Assembly: GCA_964625335.1 (NCBI GenBank)
Contig: CAZVBE010000007.1
Coordinates: forward strand, 25,779 to 89,778
Source of the DNA: CAZGUG01 sp964625335
GTDB lineage: Bacteria; Bacillota; Clostridia; Ch29
DNA length: 64,000 nt
Direction: 5' to 3'
Position numbers and translations under genes: made by a program. Under the pieces are notes generated by a model. That model was not told the DNA's origin. It searched no databases and saw only the letters and a list, made by a program, of their open reading frames with translations. Positions 1-8,349 of the stretch are shown here, one piece after another. Numbering within the stretch: position 1 is the first letter of the stretch; every line of letters begins with the position of its first letter.

Positions 1-472
1 TCATAGCCCTTATTGCACCTGCATGACTTACTACAAGCGCTCTCCCCTTCGGATTATTCTTTATCAGCCTTTCCAACCATGAATTGATTCTTGAATACGC
101 CATATCCAGGCTTTCTCCGCCCGGTGCGGCAAAATTTTTATAGTCCCCTCTCCACTTGTTCATATAATCGGGGTACAATTCCTCAAGCTGCCGTTGGCTC
201 ATATTCTCCCATTCTCCAAAGTTAATCTCCTTGATATGGTCAACCGTCTTAATTTCCAGACCGTGATATTTGTTCACAGTCAGAGCCGTCATTAATGCCC
301 GCTCAAGTGGGCTGCTGTATATACAGTCGAACTCCTCTTTTTTAAGTCTGAGGGCAAGTCTCTCTGCCTGACGCAGGCCATTACTATTGAGCCGGGTATC
401 CGTCCAGCCCTGATATACCCTTTTCCTGTTACCCTCGGTTTCCCCGTGCCTTATAATAATTAGTTCAAGCAT
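1..472 (-). CDS. cobC: Histidine phosphatase family protein, alpha-ribazole phosphatase-like (3' end cut by window)
   Basis: The gene is too near the window edge to be complete; about 157 N-terminal residues are present. The N-terminus reads LIIIRHGETEGN, which is the RHG motif carrying the phosphohistidine of the phosphoglycerate-mutase-like superfamily. A second conserved stretch, YSSPLERAL, and a catalytic histidine in VVSHAGAIR near the cut end also fit. It lies downstream of cobU, cobO and cobS on the same strand, so the likely job is to dephosphorylate alpha-ribazole 5'-phosphate in nucleotide loop assembly of cobalamin. The family is broad, and it is the operon context rather than the motifs that supports the CobC assignment. 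The start is the ATG at 472, behind a GAGGTGG ribosome site. Confidence 0.8.
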   Translation of the reverse strand, partial: MLELIIIRHGETEGNRKRVYQGWTDTRLNSNGLRQAERLALRLKKEEFDCIYSSPLERALMTALTVNKYHGLEIKTVDHIKEINFGEWENMSQRQLEELYPDYMNKWRGDYKNFAAPGGESLDMAYSRINSWLERLIKNNPKGRALVVSHAGAIRAM

Positions 473-509
473 TCCTGTAACCACCTCTTTAATTATGCGT
501 TCCCTTTAA

Positions 510-1241
510 TCAAAAATACATTAGCAGGCTGTAGGCTGTTAAAAATCCCAGCGATGAGATTTCTCCGAGAGCCCCTAAGGTATCCCCTGTCATACCGCCT
601 ATCTTTAAGCTGCATACCTCAATAAACCATAGTGAAACAGCCAGTATAACAGCCAGCACAGCAACAGCGCCGGCAAAGCCCAAAAAATAGAATGCTGCCA
701 ATAGGGTAAGCACGCTTGCAAACAGGGCATCCCTTTTCCCAACGCCCTCTATGAATACATATCCCAATCCTTCCTGTCTGGCACTTTTGGAAAAGGCTGC
801 GCCATATACCATGGCAAGTCTTGAAAACACAGGCATTATAAGAAGGGCTCCCGGGTTTGATATGGCATTTACCAATGCCACCTTCAAAAGCAGCACCCCG
901 GCTACAGCCAGGACACCGTGGGTACCCAGCCTGCTGTCCTTCATGACTTCAAGCATCTCTTTCCCGGTTTTATTACTGTACAGACCGTCAAAGGTGTCAG
1001 CCAGACCATCCAGGTGCAGGCCTCCCGTGATAACCACCTCGGCCAGCACTGCCGCCACAGCAGCCACAATCGGGTCAAATACAAGTATTATTCTGTAAAA
1101 AAGCCAAACTGCCACCCCAATGAAGCTCCCTGCAAGGGGCAAATACTTCATTCCCTCCTGCAGGTCCTTTTCCTGTATATCTCCGGTATGGGGAAGGGGA
1201 AGCCTGGTTGTAAACTGCAGCATTAATACAAGCTTTTTCAT
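510..1241 (-). CDS. cobS: Adenosylcobinamide-GDP ribazoletransferase (cobalamin synthase)
   Basis: This integral membrane enzyme joins adenosylcobinamide-GDP and alpha-ribazole (phosphate) in the last steps of adenosylcobalamin synthesis. The 243-residue length is normal for CobS. The protein carries the family's acidic motif GGLHLDGLADTFDGL (about residues 73-87) and has several hydrophobic segments, including one near the N-terminus (FIGVAVWLFY) and several in the C-terminal half. Its ATG begins one base after the TGA of cobO (TGAAATG), so the two are probably translationally coupled. It is the third of four cobalamin genes in this minus-strand operon. Confidence 0.93.
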   Translation of the reverse strand: MKKLVLMLQFTTRLPLPHTGDIQEKDLQEGMKYLPLAGSFIGVAVWLFYRIILVFDPIVAAVAAVLAEVVITGGLHLDGLADTFDGLYSNKTGKEMLEVMKDSRLGTHGVLAVAGVLLLKVALVNAISNPGALLIMPVFSRLAMVYGAAFSKSARQEGLGYVFIEGVGKRDALFASVLTLLAAFYFLGFAGAVAVLAVILAVSLWFIEVCSLKIGGMTGDTLGALGEISSLGFLTAYSLLMYF

Positions 1242-1242
1242 T

Positions 1243-1788
1243 TCACCATTCTATCCCTTCCCTGGAGCCTACTCCCTGGTCAAAGGGGTGCTTTATCATT
1301 TTCATTTCTGTCACCAAATCGGCCATTTCCATTATTCTTTCCGGAGCGTCCCTGCCCGTCAATATTATTTCCATATTGTCAGGTTTTCTTTCCAGTAAAT
1401 CACAGATTTCGTTTTCGGTCAGCAGCCCATTATGCAGTATACCCATAATTTCGTCCAATATCAAAATATTGCATTTCCCCTCGCTTACCAATTCCCTGAT
1501 AAAGCAAAAAGCCAGTTTTACCTCCGCCTTAAGTTGTTCCTTTTCCTTATCTGTAAGCGTCCAGAAAAATCCCCTTTCCTTTTCAAAGCGAAATATCTTA
1601 AAGTGCGGTTCCAATCTTTTGACTGCCTTAAGTTCCCCGGTTTTGCCGCCCTTTAAGAATTGCACCATATATACTGTGTATCCGGCGCCTGCTGCCCTTA
1701 ACGCCTGTCCCAGGGCCGCGGTGGTTTTACCTTTGCCATCCCCCGTATACACCTGTATAAGTCCTTTTTCAAGCAATTTCCCCGGCAT
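1243..1788 (-). CDS. cobO: Cob(I)yrinic acid a,c-diamide adenosyltransferase
   Basis: This ATP-dependent corrinoid adenosyltransferase transfers the adenosyl group to Co(I) corrinoids. At 181 residues it matches the CobA/CobO/BtuR family. A P-loop, GDGKGKTTAA, lies near residues 17-26, and the family's ILDEIMGIL acidic motif is near residue 110. FLKGG and LTGRDAP are further family-typical stretches. The start at 1788 follows a GGAGAG ribosome site. It sits between cobU and cobS, consistent with adenosylation before nucleotide loop assembly. Confidence 0.93.
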   Translation of the reverse strand: MPGKLLEKGLIQVYTGDGKGKTTAALGQALRAAGAGYTVYMVQFLKGGKTGELKAVKRLEPHFKIFRFEKERGFFWTLTDKEKEQLKAEVKLAFCFIRELVSEGKCNILILDEIMGILHNGLLTENEICDLLERKPDNMEIILTGRDAPERIMEMADLVTEMKMIKHPFDQGVGSREGIEW

Positions 1789-1800
1789 AATACACTCTCC

Positions 1801-2361
1801 TCACTTGATTCTCACAGGAATCCCTGAAACCATCAGATATCCCCTGTCCGCCTCGGCAGCTAAATACTGGTTAACCCGGCCGGCTATGTCCCTGAAAACC
1901 CTGCCCAGGGGATTATCCGGAACCAGACCCATTCCCACTTCGTTGGAAACAACAACTCCCATATCTCCCCATGTCCTCATACCGGCAACGGCGGAATCCA
2001 CCTCGGACATTATTGCCGTCTCTATACGCTCCAGCCTTTCCCTGGTCCATTCACCGCTTTCACAGCCTTCATCCATAAGAAGATTTGTTATCATAACGGT
2101 AATACAATCTAAAAGTATCCCGTGAAATCTCTCTGCCCTGCGGTCAAGGCACTGCCCTATCTCCCTGTAGGCCTCCAGGGTATACCAGAAGGACGGCCTT
2201 TCCTGTTTGTGCCTTTTTATTCTTTCCCTCATTTCCCTGTCAAAGGGGATAGCGGTGGCTATGTATAAAACCCTGTGCCCCCGTTCCATAATCAGGTTTT
2301 CTGCAAAGGAACTCTTGCCGCTGCGGGCACCTCCGGTAATGTATATTAGCTTTTCTTTCAT
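1801..2361 (-). CDS. cobU: Adenosylcobinamide kinase / adenosylcobinamide-phosphate guanylyltransferase
   Basis: This bifunctional enzyme phosphorylates adenosylcobinamide and then guanylylates it, giving the GDP-cobinamide substrate for CobS. The 186-residue protein opens with YITGGARSGKSSFAE, the characteristic CobU P-loop. It also has IATAIPFDREMRERI and the VVSNEVGMGLVPD motif near residue 138, both diagnostic of the family. It overlaps the upstream ogt gene by four bases, suggesting translational coupling. Confidence is high because all CobU signatures are intact. Confidence 0.94.
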   Translation of the reverse strand: MKEKLIYITGGARSGKSSFAENLIMERGHRVLYIATAIPFDREMRERIKRHKQERPSFWYTLEAYREIGQCLDRRAERFHGILLDCITVMITNLLMDEGCESGEWTRERLERIETAIMSEVDSAVAGMRTWGDMGVVVSNEVGMGLVPDNPLGRVFRDIAGRVNQYLAAEADRGYLMVSGIPVRIK

Positions 2362-2888
2362 ATTATGCTTTCCTCTCCCACCTTAATACCTTCCAATCTC
2401 AGAAGGCTTATCTTGGTATCAAGGCCTCCGCCGTAACCCACCAGCTTTTTGTTGCTTCCCACAACCCTGTGGCAGGGTATTATTATTGGTATGGGGTTTC
2501 TGTTGTTGGCTTGCCCTACCGCCCTGACGGCAGCCGGATTGCCCAGGGCAGCGGCGACATCTTTGTAGCTGGCGGTACTGCCGTAGGGTATCTGGAGCAA
2601 TATATGCCATACGCTTCTTTGAAATACCGTCCCCTTAAGGTCAAGCTCAACTGCGAAGGCCCGTCTGGCGCCTTTAAAATACTCGTCAAGCTGCCCTTTC
2701 ACAGCTTTAATAACGTCGTTATTCCCTTCCTCCACAACGGCCCGGCGGCAGTTTTTGTGTATCCAGTCAAAAAAACCGGCCCTGTCCTCTCCGGGGAGAC
2801 ACAATCGGCACAAACCCCCGGGAGATGCCGCTGCCAGCATTTCGCCAACAGGCGTGTTAAAAGTGCCGTATACTATCTTCTCATTCAT
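2358..2888 (-). CDS. ogt: Methylated-DNA--protein-cysteine S-methyltransferase
   Basis: This suicide DNA repair enzyme removes O6-alkyl groups from guanine. At 176 residues it has the usual Ogt size, with a variable N-terminal domain and a C-terminal helix-turn-helix domain. The active site reads IIIPCHRVVGS (near residue 145), containing the alkyl-accepting cysteine of the PCHRV motif. The AVGQANNRNPI stretch just before it is also typical. It overlaps DUF2225 upstream by eight bases and cobU downstream by four, so it is embedded in the cobalamin transcript. That placement is unusual for a repair gene and may reflect simple gene packing. Confidence 0.93.
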   Translation of the reverse strand: MNEKIVYGTFNTPVGEMLAAASPGGLCRLCLPGEDRAGFFDWIHKNCRRAVVEEGNNDVIKAVKGQLDEYFKGARRAFAVELDLKGTVFQRSVWHILLQIPYGSTASYKDVAAALGNPAAVRAVGQANNRNPIPIIIPCHRVVGSNKKLVGYGGGLDTKISLLRLEGIKVGEESII

Positions 2889-3570
2889 CCCGGTTCCTCC
2901 CTTCTCCCTGACTTCTTACCAAAGACCACTGCTCCCTGGCCATCTTTACTATCAACGGCCTTTTCCTGCTCATTTTGTGGGATACCACCATGCTAAACCA
3001 TACTACAGCGTCCTTGCTTTTGCCAAGCCTTCGGTTCAACTCTCCGATAAGGTATATGAGGGTAATTTCGTCCATCTTTTCCGGCGTTTTTCCCCTGTCG
3101 TACATTTTACCGTACTGTTCCAGTGCATAGCCTAAAAATCTGCTCTCTTCCTTTAAATCACCAGCCATTCTATATAGCCAGGCCAGTCTCATACATATGG
3201 AGGCAAGCACACCGATGGAAATACTCTTCCGCAATTGGCAGCAGTATAGTGCCAGCTTGTATGCATCCAACGCATCCTCTATGCTTCTTTTACTGCCAAA
3301 ATCCCTCTGTGACCACCCTCCCGATATTTTTGCATGCACCGTTCGGGCATCCTCGGGACTTATTTCGTTAAAGCTGCCCAACATTGCTGCATAGCCGCAT
3401 TTAGCGCATACAGCCGCTTCGTACAAAATCGGATTATAGTCTTTGTAATATACACAAAAATCGGTATCCCTGCTCTCTACCGCACAACTTTTACTCCTTA
3501 CCCGGCTTGTTTTAAATGCCGCTCCGCAGACCGGACACTTAAGCTTAACCTGATATAGGGAATTGTCCAT
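2881..3570 (-). CDS. DUF2225 family protein (zinc-ribbon and TPR-like)
   Basis: The 229-residue protein starts with a CPVCG...C zinc-ribbon-like half (residues 12-15), and a second CXXC pair (CAKCGYAAM) follows at about 56-59. The remainder is helical and resembles tetratricopeptide-like repeats (LALYCCQLRKSIS, ASICMRLAWLYRMAGD, LIYLIGELNRRLGKSKDAV). This matches the DUF2225 family common in Clostridia and Bacillales, whose function is not established. It is the first gene of the operon leading into ogt and the cobalamin genes, after a terminator that closes the VanW gene upstream. Start ATG at 3570. Confidence 0.8.
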   Translation of the reverse strand: MDNSLYQVKLKCPVCGAAFKTSRVRSKSCAVESRDTDFCVYYKDYNPILYEAAVCAKCGYAAMLGSFNEISPEDARTVHAKISGGWSQRDFGSKRSIEDALDAYKLALYCCQLRKSISIGVLASICMRLAWLYRMAGDLKEESRFLGYALEQYGKMYDRGKTPEKMDEITLIYLIGELNRRLGKSKDAVVWFSMVVSHKMSRKRPLIVKMAREQWSLVRSQGEGRNRDE

Positions 3571-3644
3571 AGTCCTCTACTCCCATCTGTCATATTATGT
3601 TAGGTGCAACCAGGCCACAATAAAAGTAGTTCTTTATAAAAAGA

Positions 3645-3669
3645 AAAATTCCTGCCTTAACAGGAATTT
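3645..3669 (-). terminator. Rho-independent terminator of the VanW gene
   Basis: On the minus strand the hairpin AAATTCCTG-TTAAGG-CAGGAATTT is followed by TTCTTTTTAT. It overlaps the VanW stop codon region and separates that gene from the DUF2225-ogt-cob operon. Confidence 0.75.
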
Positions 3670-5074
3670 ATAGGTCTTGAAAGGGTTGTTCGTCTCCCCC
3701 TTCTTGCCCGTCTGGCTCTAATCCATCGGGACTCATTCGTATCAGTCCCTTTTCCGGCTTGTATAAATCAACCGAGAGCACTTCCTCATCTTCCCGAACA
3801 CCGTCCCTGATAACCTGTCTGTACGTCTTAACCCTGTAGCCTTTTCGCTCTTCTTTCTCAACAACTGTCTCGCTCGGCATAAGAGTAGGGTCAATAACAA
3901 TGTCGGATGTTGTATCTATTACCTGTATTGTTTCGCTCCTTATACTGACCTTAATGTCTTCTTCCCTTTCCCTGCCGTACACCGCCGTATAAATCCTGTT
4001 CCCCTGTATCCAGCTTGCCAGGTATATATACCCGTTGGAATTGTTCCTGAACTTAAGGTCAAGATACCTGTCCGCAACTGTTGCATCGCGGCCCATGGCA
4101 ATATAAGCAGATGGGATTGTATGATTGTGCCTTTCTACTATTTCAAGGTTTGAATACAGCGCCGCATTATACAATGTGCTCGAGACCTGACATACTCCGC
4201 CGCCTATTCCCGGGGTTAACTCGCCGTTTAATATAACCGGTGCTTCCTGATAACCGTTTTCCTCTGTTCTTAAGCCTGTGGCGCTGTTGAACGAAAACAC
4301 CCCGCCCGGTTTTATAAGACTGCCTTCAATGGAACCGGCGGCAAGCTTAAGGTTGTCACTGCGTCCCTCCACCCCGGTATTGAACGCGGAATTATACTGA
4401 CCCCATTTGGAATTTATCTGTTCCAGCATTTCAGTTTTTATTTCCGGCTCCCTGGTTACTATAGGAAGTTCCTTTTGGCTGAAATCCCTGTTTTTTAACT
4501 CGGTATTTATTTGTCTGAGTGCCAGGTCAAAGTCCACACCAACTCCCATTTTCCCGGGTGTTACCTCAAACTCGTCTCCCCTTCTGGTTATCGCAGCGTC
4601 CACAGGGTGGGCAGCTATCATCCTGTCAACCCCTTCTATGAATGCCCTTAGGGCAAGGGCATCGCAGCGGAATTCCAGCTGTATATTCTTGCCTTCCTTG
4701 CGCACCCGCAGTATTTCCAGCATCCTTTCAACGGGATTGCCTGTTTTTCCCGTTTCATAGGCCTCTTTGACCGCTTTGATATATTCAAAGGATCCGCCTA
4801 TCTGCTCCATTCCCGTCTCCCAGGCATCGCCGTTATAGGTAACTATAAGTTTTTCCCGGTCAAGCAGGGGCTCCATATGGGTTTCCAGCAGTTCAACTGC
4901 CTGCTGCCTGCCCTTTCCCGAAACGTCAATTCCCTCTATGCTTATACCACTGTATATGGTATCCAAATTCAGAACCAACAGACATGCAATAAAGAAGAAA
5001 AGAATTATTAGTCCTGCTAACCCCGCTCCTATTTTCGGCCACTGCGGCACAACTTTTTTTTCAGCCGTCTTCAT
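3668..5074 (-). CDS. VanW family protein with peptidoglycan-binding-like and G5-like regions
   Basis: This is a surface or envelope protein anchored by one N-terminal membrane segment (AGLIILFFFIACLLVL). After a region resembling the PG_binding_4 domains of YoaR-type proteins comes a VanW domain, recognised by GGVFSFNSATG, GGGVCQVSSTLYNAAL and ERHNHT. The C-terminal part (SETVVEKEERKGYRVKTYRQ) resembles a G5 domain, often linked to cell wall glycan binding. The ATG at 5074 is preferred because GGGGGAG lies seven bases upstream; the longer reading from a TTG at 5095 has no such site. The molecular function of VanW domains is not established. Confidence 0.88.
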   Translation of the reverse strand: MKTAEKKVVPQWPKIGAGLAGLIILFFFIACLLVLNLDTIYSGISIEGIDVSGKGRQQAVELLETHMEPLLDREKLIVTYNGDAWETGMEQIGGSFEYIKAVKEAYETGKTGNPVERMLEILRVRKEGKNIQLEFRCDALALRAFIEGVDRMIAAHPVDAAITRRGDEFEVTPGKMGVGVDFDLALRQINTELKNRDFSQKELPIVTREPEIKTEMLEQINSKWGQYNSAFNTGVEGRSDNLKLAAGSIEGSLIKPGGVFSFNSATGLRTEENGYQEAPVILNGELTPGIGGGVCQVSSTLYNAALYSNLEIVERHNHTIPSAYIAMGRDATVADRYLDLKFRNNSNGYIYLASWIQGNRIYTAVYGREREEDIKVSIRSETIQVIDTTSDIVIDPTLMPSETVVEKEERKGYRVKTYRQVIRDGVREDEEVLSVDLYKPEKGLIRMSPDGLEPDGQEGGDEQPFQDL

Positions 5075-5162
5075 ATATTTGCTCCCCCAAATCAACTTAA
5101 CCCCAATCTAAACCTGCAGGTTTGTCAGCCTGTTACAATAATATATCTGAAAATCCATACTG

Positions 5163-5189
5163 ACAATATACAGTTTTATTGTATATTGT
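5163..5189. repeat. AT-rich inverted repeat between the FtsA-like and VanW genes
   Basis: ACAATATACA and TGTATATTGT form perfect ten-base arms around a seven-base spacer. There is no convincing T-run on the minus strand, so it may be an operator or a weak terminator for the FtsA-like gene, whose stop is at 5203. Confidence 0.5.
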
Positions 5190-5202
5190 GCTTTTTATGG
5201 CA

Positions 5203-7167
5203 TTACACCCTGTTCCAGGATATGTCTATACTATCCCCTTCTTTGATTATGTCGGTATACCCCGCCTTTTTGCCATTAATTGCCAGGTCTATTTTTCCTT
5301 TGGTTTCGCTTGTATCAAAGTCCATATAATTAAAAAGGTCTACAAATATATAGGGCTCTTTCCTGAACGGGAGCTTGAGTTCCTCGCCGTTTACCACAAT
5401 AGTCACCGCCCTGTCCCGGTTGTTCTCGGCCAGTTTAACACTGTCCCCGTCATTTAATATGTGCGAAAAGTCGGCATTTTTCCCGTTTACCCTGTAAATA
5501 TAACCCTCCCGCGGCAGTCCGCAGGTATCAACAAACTCTCCGAGATTCCTTATACGGATAATTTCCAGGCTGTCGCCCTCATTGATAACCTCATCGGTTG
5601 CTGCTTTGCTTCCGTTTAGGGTCCATTGCACCGGCAGAGCAATCCTTTTATCCTCAAGCGTTACCTGGCAGGATTCCCTGTGGATAATCTCCGCCACCGT
5701 AGGTCTGGCCGTGCTGCCGGAAGTTGCCTCCTGTATTTCCACTATGCTGCCGTTTTCAAGTACCGCATCCAGATCTGTCTCTTGTCCGTTCAGCTTAATA
5801 ACTGCAGCAGTACCCGGTTTCCCTTTTATTTCCCTCGTTTCGCCATTAACAACAAACTTAACTCCTTCTCCCCTGGCAGGTATCAGTTTTCTTGGAGCAA
5901 AGCCGATTGACAGCAGAGCGTCACGGATGGTTATTTCCTTTGTATTCAATAACCTTAAGCCCTTTCCGTTTACCGTTACCTCTATAAAATGGTCGCCGGT
6001 CGCCCTGTAGCCTGCCAGGGCAATACCCGCAGGGGTTATATATTCGGGCCCCAAAAAGCCCGGCGCAGATATTTTAAGCTGGTCGCTCTCCTCCAAACCT
6101 TTAATCCCCACCCTGTTTACCGGAATACCTAACCGTGAAGAAAGACTTTCCTTCAATCCGGGTGTCTGGCTTCCTCCTCCTATACAAAACAAAGCCTTGG
6201 GCGGACCCTGATTATATTTTATAATGCTTTTGGCTATCTCGTCGGCCATCCTTTCGACTACCGGCCGGATAATTTCAAGCAGCTCCTTGCCACTAATTTC
6301 AACCTGGCTGCCCATTATATCCCTGCAGTTGGCAGTATACCCGCCTGACAACAGCTGAATTTTCACCCTTTCAGCGGTCTTAAAATCCGTTAGGAAATGC
6401 TGGGCAATTTTCTCGGTCACTTCATCCCCTGCAATGGATACCATTGAATAGGCTGAAATACTGCCGCCCCGGGCTATGGCAATATCCGAGGTGCCCGCCC
6501 CAATATCAACCATCGCCAGATTGAGCATTCGCAGGCTGGCGGGAATAGCTAACTGAATTGCGGCTATTGGCTCCAGGGTCAGGTTTATCACCTCAAGGCC
6601 AGCTCTTTCCATAACCGTATACAGGCTGTCCACCACTGTCCTGGGCAAGAAGGTTGATATCACCTCAACGCCCATTTCGTAGCCCCTGTGACCCTTAAGG
6701 CTTGTTATGGGCGTCCCGTCCAAATAGTAATCAACAACGCTGTACCCCACGCAGTAGTATTGTGACTTGTCCCTGTAAGAGCTCTGTATCTCCTTCTGGG
6801 ATTTTTGCATGGCCTTGAGTTCCATGCTGTTCACAAAGGCTGTATCCGCCGGCTCCCATCCTTCAACATTTTCGTTAACCCTTGTCCTGTGAGTTATTAG
6901 CGCCCTTCCGGCAGCGGCTACCGATACATGCTCCAGGGTACAGTTGTTTCTATCCTCAAGTCTCTTTTTTACCTGCATTACCACTTGGGCCACCTGGTCA
7001 ATGTCGTGAATCTGGCCGTCAAACATGCTCCGGTCCCTATGCTCCATTACTTCCATATCTGTAATTTCCAGCCTGTCCTGGCCGGCGCTGCCCCAGGCAA
7101 GCACCCCTACTACCGTTCTGGTACCTATATCAAGAGCAAATATCCTGTTTACAGATTTCTGTTCCAT
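5203..7167 (-). CDS. FtsA-like cell division ATPase with repeated beta-grasp-like C-terminal tail
   Basis: The N-terminal 400 residues are an actin-fold ATPase of the FtsA/PilM type: FALDIGTRTVVGVL (phosphate 1), MVDIGAGTSDIAI (phosphate 2) and FCIGGGSQTPGL (adenosine motif). About 250 further residues contain four related units: IKLNGQETDLDAVLENGSIV, WTLNGSKAATDEVINEGDSL, YRVNGKNADFSHILNDGDSV and LAINGKKAGYTDIIKEGDSI. These look like small beta-grasp (ubiquitin/ThiS-like) modules. Similar long FtsA-domain proteins are known in Clostridia besides canonical FtsA; their role is uncertain. The ATG at 7167 is chosen because the longer form would overlap nth. There is no amphipathic membrane-targeting tail like that of canonical FtsA. 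Confidence 0.85.
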   Translation of the reverse strand: MEQKSVNRIFALDIGTRTVVGVLAWGSAGQDRLEITDMEVMEHRDRSMFDGQIHDIDQVAQVVMQVKKRLEDRNNCTLEHVSVAAAGRALITHRTRVNENVEGWEPADTAFVNSMELKAMQKSQKEIQSSYRDKSQYYCVGYSVVDYYLDGTPITSLKGHRGYEMGVEVISTFLPRTVVDSLYTVMERAGLEVINLTLEPIAAIQLAIPASLRMLNLAMVDIGAGTSDIAIARGGSISAYSMVSIAGDEVTEKIAQHFLTDFKTAERVKIQLLSGGYTANCRDIMGSQVEISGKELLEIIRPVVERMADEIAKSIIKYNQGPPKALFCIGGGSQTPGLKESLSSRLGIPVNRVGIKGLEESDQLKISAPGFLGPEYITPAGIALAGYRATGDHFIEVTVNGKGLRLLNTKEITIRDALLSIGFAPRKLIPARGEGVKFVVNGETREIKGKPGTAAVIKLNGQETDLDAVLENGSIVEIQEATSGSTARPTVAEIIHRESCQVTLEDKRIALPVQWTLNGSKAATDEVINEGDSLEIIRIRNLGEFVDTCGLPREGYIYRVNGKNADFSHILNDGDSVKLAENNRDRAVTIVVNGEELKLPFRKEPYIFVDLFNYMDFDTSETKGKIDLAINGKKAGYTDIIKEGDSIDISWNRV

Positions 7168-7174
7168 CCCAACC

Positions 7175-7828
7175 TCACCACCCATTTTTTTGGTTAAATT
7201 CGCATAAATCACACAGCGGGCACTCGCCGCACATCGGTTTTCTTGCTTTGCATACCCTTCTTCCGTGATGTATCAGCCAATGATGTGCCCTCGACCATTT
7301 GTCCCGGGGAATATTCTCCATAAGCTGCTCCTCTGTTCCCCGCACATCCTTTGCCCGGGCCAGCCCCAGCCTGTTGGATACCCTGAAAACGTGGGTATCC
7401 ACTGCTATGGCATCCGCACCAAAGGCATTGCTAATCACCACATTTGCCGTTTTTCTGCCCACCCCCGGCAGGGATGTCAGCTCCTTAAGCGTATCCGGAA
7501 TCCTGCCATTGTACTTTTCCGCTATTATACGGCAGGCTTCCTTAATGTTGTTTGCTTTGGTTTTATAAAACCCGCAGGTCTTTATTATTGCTTCTATCTC
7601 GCTTAAGCTTGCAGCCCCAAGGGCTTTAGCGTCCGGAAATTTTTCAAACAGCCCGGGTGTAACTTTGTTGACCTGCCTGTCGGTGGTCTGGGCAGAAAGC
7701 ATTGTTGCTACAAGCAGCTCATAGGGATTTTGGTGCACAAGTTCGGTGGTGGCATCCGGATAGGTCTGTTGCAATATCTCCAATATCCGTTTGTTTTTTT
7801 GACCTTCATTCGTATTACTTTGTTCCAT
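7175..7828 (-). CDS. nth: Endonuclease III
   Basis: This DNA glycosylase/AP lyase of base excision repair removes oxidised pyrimidines. The 217 residues include the helix-hairpin-helix LTSLPGVGRKTANVV (near 120), where the lysine is the catalytic nucleophile, and the catalytic aspartate in AIAVDTHVFRVSNRLG. The C-terminus has the four-cysteine [4Fe-4S] motif, CKARKPMCGECPLCDLC. The start at 7828 follows GGGAGG. It precedes the FtsA-like gene with only seven bases between them. Confidence 0.96.
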   Translation of the reverse strand: MEQSNTNEGQKNKRILEILQQTYPDATTELVHQNPYELLVATMLSAQTTDRQVNKVTPGLFEKFPDAKALGAASLSEIEAIIKTCGFYKTKANNIKEACRIIAEKYNGRIPDTLKELTSLPGVGRKTANVVISNAFGADAIAVDTHVFRVSNRLGLARAKDVRGTEEQLMENIPRDKWSRAHHWLIHHGRRVCKARKPMCGECPLCDLCEFNQKNGW

Positions 7829-7849
7829 AACAAGCCTCCCGCACCGTTT

Positions 7850-8131
7850 CTATATCATTTCCTTATGATATCCGGTTATCTCGACTCTGGTATCCGTTTC
7901 CACATACCTTACAACCGCATCCAGTACCCTGTCCACCTGCGCCGTACTGTTGGAAACAATGGAAACTCCTATGGAAGCGGCCTGCCATTTGTCGTTGTTA
8001 CCAACCTCGGATACCGATACATTATACTTATTCCTTATCCTTTCTATTATGCTTTTGAGTATTCTTCTCTTATCCTTTAAGCTCTCCGAATGATAAAGCA
8101 TTATATCAAGCCTGCATATACCCGTGAACAT
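7850..8131 (-). CDS. DUF503 (YlxP-like) family protein
   Basis: A small protein of 93 residues from the preferred ATG at 8131, which has GGGGG upstream; the longer reading adds a non-conserved leader. It matches the DUF503 family: SLKDKRRILKSIIERIRNKYNVSVSEV, abbreviated here to SLKDKRRILKSI, and VSIVSNS. Bacillus YlxP belongs to this family and lies near translation genes, but its function is not settled. Here it stands upstream of nth on the same strand. Confidence 0.85.
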   Translation of the reverse strand: MFTGICRLDIMLYHSESLKDKRRILKSIIERIRNKYNVSVSEVGNNDKWQAASIGVSIVSNSTAQVDRVLDAVVRYVETDTRVEITGYHKEMI

Positions 8132-8254
8132 ATAGGCAATACCCCCAAAGTAATATAGCTTTATTATATCAAAAGAACATTGCAATTAAAATATTAATGC
8201 CGTCACAAACAAACAGCCCTGTAACAAAAGTAACCGCAGGGCTTATGCAACCAT

Positions 8255-8303
8255 TAAAAAGGCTTCAAGAAACCCACTTATGTGAAGATGTTTCGTGAAG
8301 CCT
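8255..8303 (-). terminator. Terminator of the tdh-kbl operon
   Basis: On the minus strand AGGCTTCACGAAAC pairs with GTTTCTTGAAGCCT and is followed by TTTTT, about 45 bases after the kbl stop. A further dyad around AGCCCTG/CAGGGCT (8217-8242) lies just downstream and may add to it. Confidence 0.8.
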
Positions 8304-8349
8304 AATCATCAAAAGCCGTATAAAAAAGTTTTCTTTCCTGCTGTTTGCT

